This document shows, one piece after another, positions 59,500 through 64,000 of a DNA stretch of 64,000 nucleotides. This DNA comes from Candidatus Chryseobacterium colombiense. GTDB taxonomy: Bacteria > Bacteroidota > Bacteroidia > Flavobacteriales > Weeksellaceae. The first letter of the stretch is position 1. Each line of letters opens with the position of its first letter. The position numbers and the translations under genes are program-made. Where the stretch lies: positions 1,364,001 to 1,428,000 of the forward strand of contig CP119310.1 of NCBI GenBank assembly GCA_029203185.1. Direction: 5' to 3'. The notes beneath the pieces were generated by a model. It had not been told where the DNA came from. It was given only the letters and a program-made list of their open reading frames with translations, and did no database searches.

Positions 59500-62400
59500 T
59501 TATTCCGAGATTATTACATTGGTTCCTTTTGTATGCGCATTCATCTGCGGAGCGTAATAATTCTGAATCGTAGTAATTCCGTTGGAAAATTTTCCGGATG
59601 CATTCGCAACATAATCATACTCGAATACATATTTACCTTTTGGCATATATTGAATATAAAAATTGGTGGACGCATCTTTAGTAGACTGATAATAGCCTAA
59701 ACTGTTTTTCCACTGGTATCCGGACAATACATCTACAGGCTCAAATCCGGCAGCTCTCATATCTTTGATATGAATGAATTCCATTGGACGATCGGTATTC
59801 AGAATCATTCTTACAGTAACTTTATCGCCCACTTTTAACGGAGTTTGAGGAGAGATTTGCTGAAGTTCTTCACCATTTACTGTTTTAACCTTTTTATATA
59901 ATTCTTTGGTAACTGAAATGTAATTTTCAGAAGATTTTATTTTATCCAGATCTTCATAATATTGCCAGAACAGTCCACCCTGAACAATTCCAGGACCTGG
60001 TTTTGTTACGGTAACAGTCGCTAAATTTTTATCTATAACATCAGTTTTCACCGAAGATTTTACATAACCCGTTGCCTGAGTTTCCAGCTTCAGTTCTTTC
60101 CCTCCCCAAACAATTGTAGCTTTATCACTTTCAGGACTTGTCCAGGATTTACCTGAGTTCAGAATCGTGAAAATTACTTCTGAAGTTCCTCTCGAGCTTC
60201 CCCATGAATTCACTTCTTTTTGGGTGATCAGCCAGATTTTCATGTCTTCAATAAATTTCTGATCATTTGGCTTTAAAGTATTGAAAGCTTCCAAAGCTCC
60301 TGCATGATTCACCACTTTTGAACTGAACCATCCCCAATCATCCAGATTCTGTTTCCAGTAAACTCCCTGGTTTTTCGAATCTACAGAGGTTTCTTTCAAA
60401 TAGGTCATTAACTTATCGGAAACATCTTTTAATCCGTAATCATTCATCAATAAAGCTGCTCTGTGCAGTCCGAAGAACGTAAAATCAGTAATTTTTGCCG
60501 TTTTGGCTTTTTGTTTTACTAACGATTTCAGGGTTGCTCCTTTACCTTTTAAAGGATATTGTTTTTCCCAGTAATTTCTGGTATCCAGATAATCTAACGC
60601 CCAATTACTCCAAGCATTTCCTTTCTTTACATCCCAATATTTGCCGATCTCGTCATCTACATATTTCACCAAATTTGCAACCAGTTCTTTCTGTTCCGAA
60701 CTCTGATAATCTTTTACATTATCCTTTAACCAGGAATTGATTTTCCCTAAGTTTTTCAAAATATACAATGATGTTGAATAAGAGCTTGGATAGCCTTGAT
60801 ACCATGAAAAGCCTCCATCAGGATTTTGTAGTTTTTTGAAATCGTCCCAGTCGCCCTGAATGGTATTCCGCATGGTATTGACATCAAATAGAAGTGAAAG
60901 TTTCTGCATTTGTTCACCTTCATTTTTACTTTCCAATACCCAAGGTGTTTCCTCCAATAATAATTGTTTTAATTCCTGATTTTTTTCAAGGTTTGAATTT
61001 AACAGACCTTTGTTCTGATATTCTTCGAAAATAGTTTTCATTTTTGGATTGGCTTTGAAAATTTCCGAAGCCAAAACATCAGCAAACCATTTATTAAAGA
61101 TGACGTCGGCAGAGTTATTCTGATCATTTTTAAGACTTGGAAGCGCAAACATAATTTCCCAAACAGGATTGGTTGTCAGTTCCAATGTATTGGAAACATT
61201 GGAAACCGTTGTTGAAGTTGTATTTTTAAGATTTTCCAGTTCGAAAGTCTTTGTTTCGCTTTCTTTCACAAAAATCGGAAGCGCATCCGTTACCAGCATT
61301 CTGTTAGGTAAAACTGCAATAGCCTTTTGTTCTCCATCCGAATATTGTCCGGCTTTTGCAACCACTTTCAGAACAATTGAAGAAACATCTTTCGGAACTT
61401 TTATTTTCCATGTTAAAACGGAATTCCCATTTTCGTCTAATGAAAAGGCCTGTTCTCTGTTATATCCAGAAACCGCTGTCAGAGTACTTAGTCCAAATTT
61501 CTCCGAAATATCTTCATTGGTCAATGCATCAAGAATCTGTAATTGAGCAAAACCGTTCAGTTTTTTGTTGGTTAAATTTGAAAGTTTAGACTGAAGATTC
61601 AGTTCATCTCCTTCTCTTAAAAATCTCGGATAGTTTGGCGTTACTGAAAATTCTTTCTGAGTTACCACTTCTTTTTCCAATGTTGCTGCTCTTGCATCTT
61701 TTGTATGAGCCAGGAACATCAGTTTCCATTTTGTCAAAGCTTCCGGAGAAGTGAATTCAAAACTTACATTTCCTTCCGAATCTGTTTTTAAGTCCGGGTA
61801 GAAGAAAGCAGTTTCATTTAAATTTTGACGGACTGGAACTTTATTAAGATCCGCTTCTACCTTTGGAACTTTCGCTGGCTCAGGAACAACATTTTGTACT
61901 ACATCTATCATAGCATCATTAACCATTGTTTCTTTTTTTGCCATTGCAACACTTCTCTTCGCTCCTCCAATTGGCGGCGGCGGGGGTGTATACGCAGCTG
62001 CTTTTACTCCTTCCTGATTCACTAAACCTGTAGTTGTTTCTAGTAAACGTGTATTCCTCCATAAAACACTTGCATCAAACCAATCAAAAGCAGGAACTTC
62101 TACTTGTTCACCATTAAAATATTCTAATCTTTTTTGATAATACTTTTGACTCAAATATTGTCTGATATCATAAAATGTTACAATAGAAGTCGCGGTATAG
62201 AACTGATACCAGTCAAACTTATGAGCCGCAAATTTATCCAACGACATATCATACATATTTGCTAATAGCTCTGCACTGATTTTCTCCTTTCCGTTTCCTA
62301 AAACTTTTACAGACCATTTTTCTTTGGAATTGGGCTGAATTTTATCTCTGAAAGTAACCGTTTCTATTGCTAACTCTTTTTCTTTGGCATCTTTTATTTC

Positions 62401-64000
62401 AAGATTTACAGACTGTGTCTGAACATCATTAAATGTAACAATCTGAAACTGTACATTCAATATTTGTACAGTTTTATCTTTTGGAATTTCTACCCCATAT
62501 TCCAGGATTCCGTTTTTAAGCTGATGAACCTCTGAAGTTGTTTTTCCTGATCCGTCCTGCACAAAAACATTGACTAAAGCGTTGGGAATCGAAGAATACA
62601 CATAAAAAACAGCTTTCTCTCCTCTTACAAATTCTTTTTTAGGCTCTACAACAGTAAGAAATGTCTTCTGATTGGCCAGCGAAGAATTCTTATTCCAGAC
62701 ACTGAAATTCTGTACAGTTTTTATGGTGTCTTTACCTTCAATATTAAATAATTCAAGCTTATAATCTCCTGCTTCTAATTTTCCGAGCTCTAAATTTTCA
62801 GAGGATTCGGTTTTGGTGGTGAGTACCTGAGATTTCCAATTTTCCGCCTTATCATTTTTATCATACAGATCATGTGGAAACTTACTGATGAATTCTTCCT
62901 TTGAATATGTTGGTAAATCCTGAACTTCGGAAATAAAGTTATTTCTAAAAATCCGGTCAGGTGACTGAAGCTTTGAAAGTTTTACCTGATAGGACTTTTT
63001 AAGAAGCTGGTCGTTATAATTCTTGGTTTCAACCTTTACTTTTACATTTTCGCCGGAGAAAATATTCTTAATTTCTTCTGCTTGAATATAATGAGAAACC
63101 GAAGATACTTTCAGGTTCGTATCCGCTGTTTGTGTCTCCCCATTAATATCCGTCACAGAAGCGTTAATTTCATAATTGTCAATTTGAATCCCTTCCAGTT
63201 TTTCATCTTTCTTAAGATCTAATTTGATGATAAATTCTCCCTTCTCATTCGTTTTTGCCTCCCCTAAAATCGAGTTTTCATTATCGTCATCTTGCGGATA
63301 CCAGCTGAAATACCTCCAGCGGATATTCCGTTTTCTGATTTCATAATTGACCGTTGTATTACTTAAGGCAACTCCGGAAAACATCATGGCTTTACCTTTC
63401 AGTTCAATAGTCTGTCCGTATTTGTACTCCTCTTTTACCGGATCAAATGTCACTTCGAACTTAGGTCTTTTATATTCTTCAACCCTAAAGTTGAAGTAAC
63501 CATCGTTTTCTGAAGTTTTCAAATAAAATATTCCATTCAGTTTACCTTTTGGCAAAATGAAACTTCCGTGATAAGAACCAAATTCATTGGTCTTAAATGT
63601 TTGAGAAGAAACTTCCTGCCCATTCGTATCTGTAAGCGTAATTTTTTGTTGTAATCCAGCAATGACAGATTCAACCTCTTTATCACGCTGAATATTGATC
63701 ACTTTAAAATATACTGTTTGTCCTGGTCTGTAAATAGCTCGGTCTGTAAAAATCTGCGCTTTACTACTTTTAGTATCTTTATTCTGATCGATTGTATTCA
63801 TCGCCCTATTTCCATAGATCTGCATTATCTGGAAATCATTTGTTTTGGGCTGTCTGGTCAAAAAAGTTCGGTAATATTCTGTATTCGCCGTTGTTGGAAA
63901 TTTAAAAACTCCTTTATCGTCAGTTTTTCCTTCGGTTTTAGTTAACGTTTTATTTCCGACAAATTCATAAAATGTAAGATTTTCATTAACAGTCGGTTTT
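59500..64000 (-). CDS. Alpha-2-macroglobulin family protein (N-terminus beyond window edge)
   Basis: At least 1499 residues; the frame stays open to the right edge (upstream codons read KPTVNENLTFYEF), so a TTG at 63861 is not the start. MG domains are seen: TDRAIYRPGQTVYFKVI, then YKRPKFEVTFDP and YGQTIELKGKAMMFSG. Past the linker (AAYTPPPPPIGGAKRS) come FYPDLKTDSEGNVSFEFTSPEALTKWKLMFLAHTKDA, and the TED/complement-like helical domain with FALPSLKNDQNN and NPDGGFSWYQGYPSS. The thioester CxEQ motif is missing: the equivalent stretch reads NNSADV. Bacterial relatives trap proteases in the periplasm; this one must do so without covalent capture, or has another role. Confidence 0.93.
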   Translation of the reverse strand, partial: KPTVNENLTFYEFVGNKTLTKTEGKTDDKGVFKFPTTANTEYYRTFLTRQPKTNDFQIMQIYGNRAMNTIDQNKDTKSSKAQIFTDRAIYRPGQTVYFKVINIQRDKEVESVIAGLQQKITLTDTNGQEVSSQTFKTNEFGSYHGSFILPKGKLNGIFYLKTSENDGYFNFRVEEYKRPKFEVTFDPVKEEYKYGQTIELKGKAMMFSGVALSNTTVNYEIRKRNIRWRYFSWYPQDDDNENSILGEAKTNEKGEFIIKLDLKKDEKLEGIQIDNYEINASVTDINGETQTADTNLKVSSVSHYIQAEEIKNIFSGENVKVKVETKNYNDQLLKKSYQVKLSKLQSPDRIFRNNFISEVQDLPTYSKEEFISKFPHDLYDKNDKAENWKSQVLTTKTESSENLELGKLEAGDYKLELFNIEGKDTIKTVQNFSVWNKNSSLANQKTFLTVVEPKKEFVRGEKAVFYVYSSIPNALVNVFVQDGSGKTTSEVHQLKNGILEYGVEIPKDKTVQILNVQFQIVTFNDVQTQSVNLEIKDAKEKELAIETVTFRDKIQPNSKEKWSVKVLGNGKEKISAELLANMYDMSLDKFAAHKFDWYQFYTATSIVTFYDIRQYLSQKYYQKRLEYFNGEQVEVPAFDWFDASVLWRNTRLLETTTGLVNQEGVKAAAYTPPPPPIGGAKRSVAMAKKETMVNDAMIDVVQNVVPEPAKVPKVEADLNKVPVRQNLNETAFFYPDLKTDSEGNVSFEFTSPEALTKWKLMFLAHTKDARAATLEKEVVTQKEFSVTPNYPRFLREGDELNLQSKLSNLTNKKLNGFAQLQILDALTNEDISEKFGLSTLTAVSGYNREQAFSLDENGNSVLTWKIKVPKDVSSIVLKVVAKAGQYSDGEQKAIAVLPNRMLVTDALPIFVKESETKTFELENLKNTTSTTVSNVSNTLELTTNPVWEIMFALPSLKNDQNNSADVIFNKWFADVLASEIFKANPKMKTIFEEYQNKGLLNSNLEKNQELKQLLLEETPWVLESKNEGEQMQKLSLLFDVNTMRNTIQGDWDDFKKLQNPDGGFSWYQGYPSSYSTSLYILKNLGKINSWLKDNVKDYQSSEQKELVANLVKYVDDEIGKYWDVKKGNAWSNWALDYLDTRNYWEKQYPLKGKGATLKSLVKQKAKTAKITDFTFFGLHRAALLMNDYGLKDVSDKLMTYLKETSVDSKNQGVYWKQNLDDWGWFSSKVVNHAGALEAFNTLKPNDQKFIEDMKIWLITQKEVNSWGSSRGTSEVIFTILNSGKSWTSPESDKATIVWGGKELKLETQATGYVKSSVKTDVIDKNLATVTVTKPGPGIVQGGLFWQYYEDLDKIKSSENYISVTKELYKKVKTVNGEELQQISPQTPLKVGDKVTVRMILNTDRPMEFIHIKDMRAAGFEPVDVLSGYQWKNSLGYYQSTKDASTNFYIQYMPKGKYVFEYDYVANASGKFSNGITTIQNYYAPQMNAHTKGTNVIISE

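Noticed and set aside
63861..63861. TTG at 63861 as start of the alpha-2-macroglobulin
   Set aside because: The frame remains open and protein-like to the window edge, so the true start lies outside.

Overview
The window looks like chromosomal DNA of a flavobacterium close to Chryseobacterium (Bacteroidota, Weeksellaceae). Several things point there: AT-rich intergenic DNA, Bacteroidota-type -7 promoter elements (TAnnTTTG), a SusC/SusD pair, many short secreted proteins with signal peptides ending in FAQ, a PER/CGA/CIA-like class A beta-lactamase, and families such as DUF6261, DUF5362, DUF2490 and DUF4197. The species assignment is inference. I see no rRNA, tRNA, insertion sequence or CRISPR array. 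Coordinates of starts were moved from the longest open frame where sequence evidence (signal peptide, terminator, overlap) favoured an internal start.

Layout. 1-8.9 kb: start of an M4-type metalloprotease precursor (cut by the window edge), an ECF sigma factor with a membrane partner, a GapN-like aldehyde dehydrogenase with an altered active site, an exported thiol peroxidase, a zinc-ribbon/plug protein, a TPR protein, a Rossmann-fold protein and a DUF6261 gene preceded by three 42-bp phased repeats. 9.2-11 kb: a complete EcoRV-like restriction-modification pair inserted in ordinary chromosome. 11-17 kb: urocanase, a DUF559 nuclease gene bracketed by hairpin-tipped repeats, a 2-hydroxyacid dehydrogenase, DUF1801 and Pcm. 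17-25 kb (mostly plus strand): Gfo/Idh/MocA oxidoreductase, secreted GH5-CBM6 glucanase, DUF5362, class A beta-lactamase, 3-hydroxyacyl-CoA dehydrogenase, a polytopic membrane protein with a TTG start. 25-38.5 kb: housekeeping genes (pheT, a LytTR two-component pair, dnaN, dgkA-like, purL, purB) with a frameshifted gamma-glutamylcyclotransferase-like gene and a barstar-like gene between them.

38.7-48.3 kb holds a polysaccharide utilisation locus transcribed as susC-susD-GH144-esterase-GH3. GH144 enzymes are endo-beta-1,2-glucanases, so the locus probably binds beta-1,2-glucan at the surface, imports sophoro-oligosaccharides through SusCD and finishes them with the GH3 beta-glucosidase. No dedicated regulator lies beside it. 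48.6-59.3 kb: DUF4197, DUF493, ArsC-like, deoxynucleoside kinase, glutaminyl cyclase, small VOC/SRPBCC/DUF1569 proteins, a CPA1 antiporter and DUF2490. The window closes with two protease inhibitors side by side: ecotin with a Leu at the P1 position, and a thioester-less alpha-2-macroglobulin cut by the right edge.

The signals most worth following up are the DUF559 nuclease cassette with its own repeats (13.16-13.83 kb), the 42-bp phased repeats upstream of DUF6261, two families of dispersed palindromic intergenic repeats, the EcoRV-like system, the GapN active-site change, and the frameshift at 31.94 kb.
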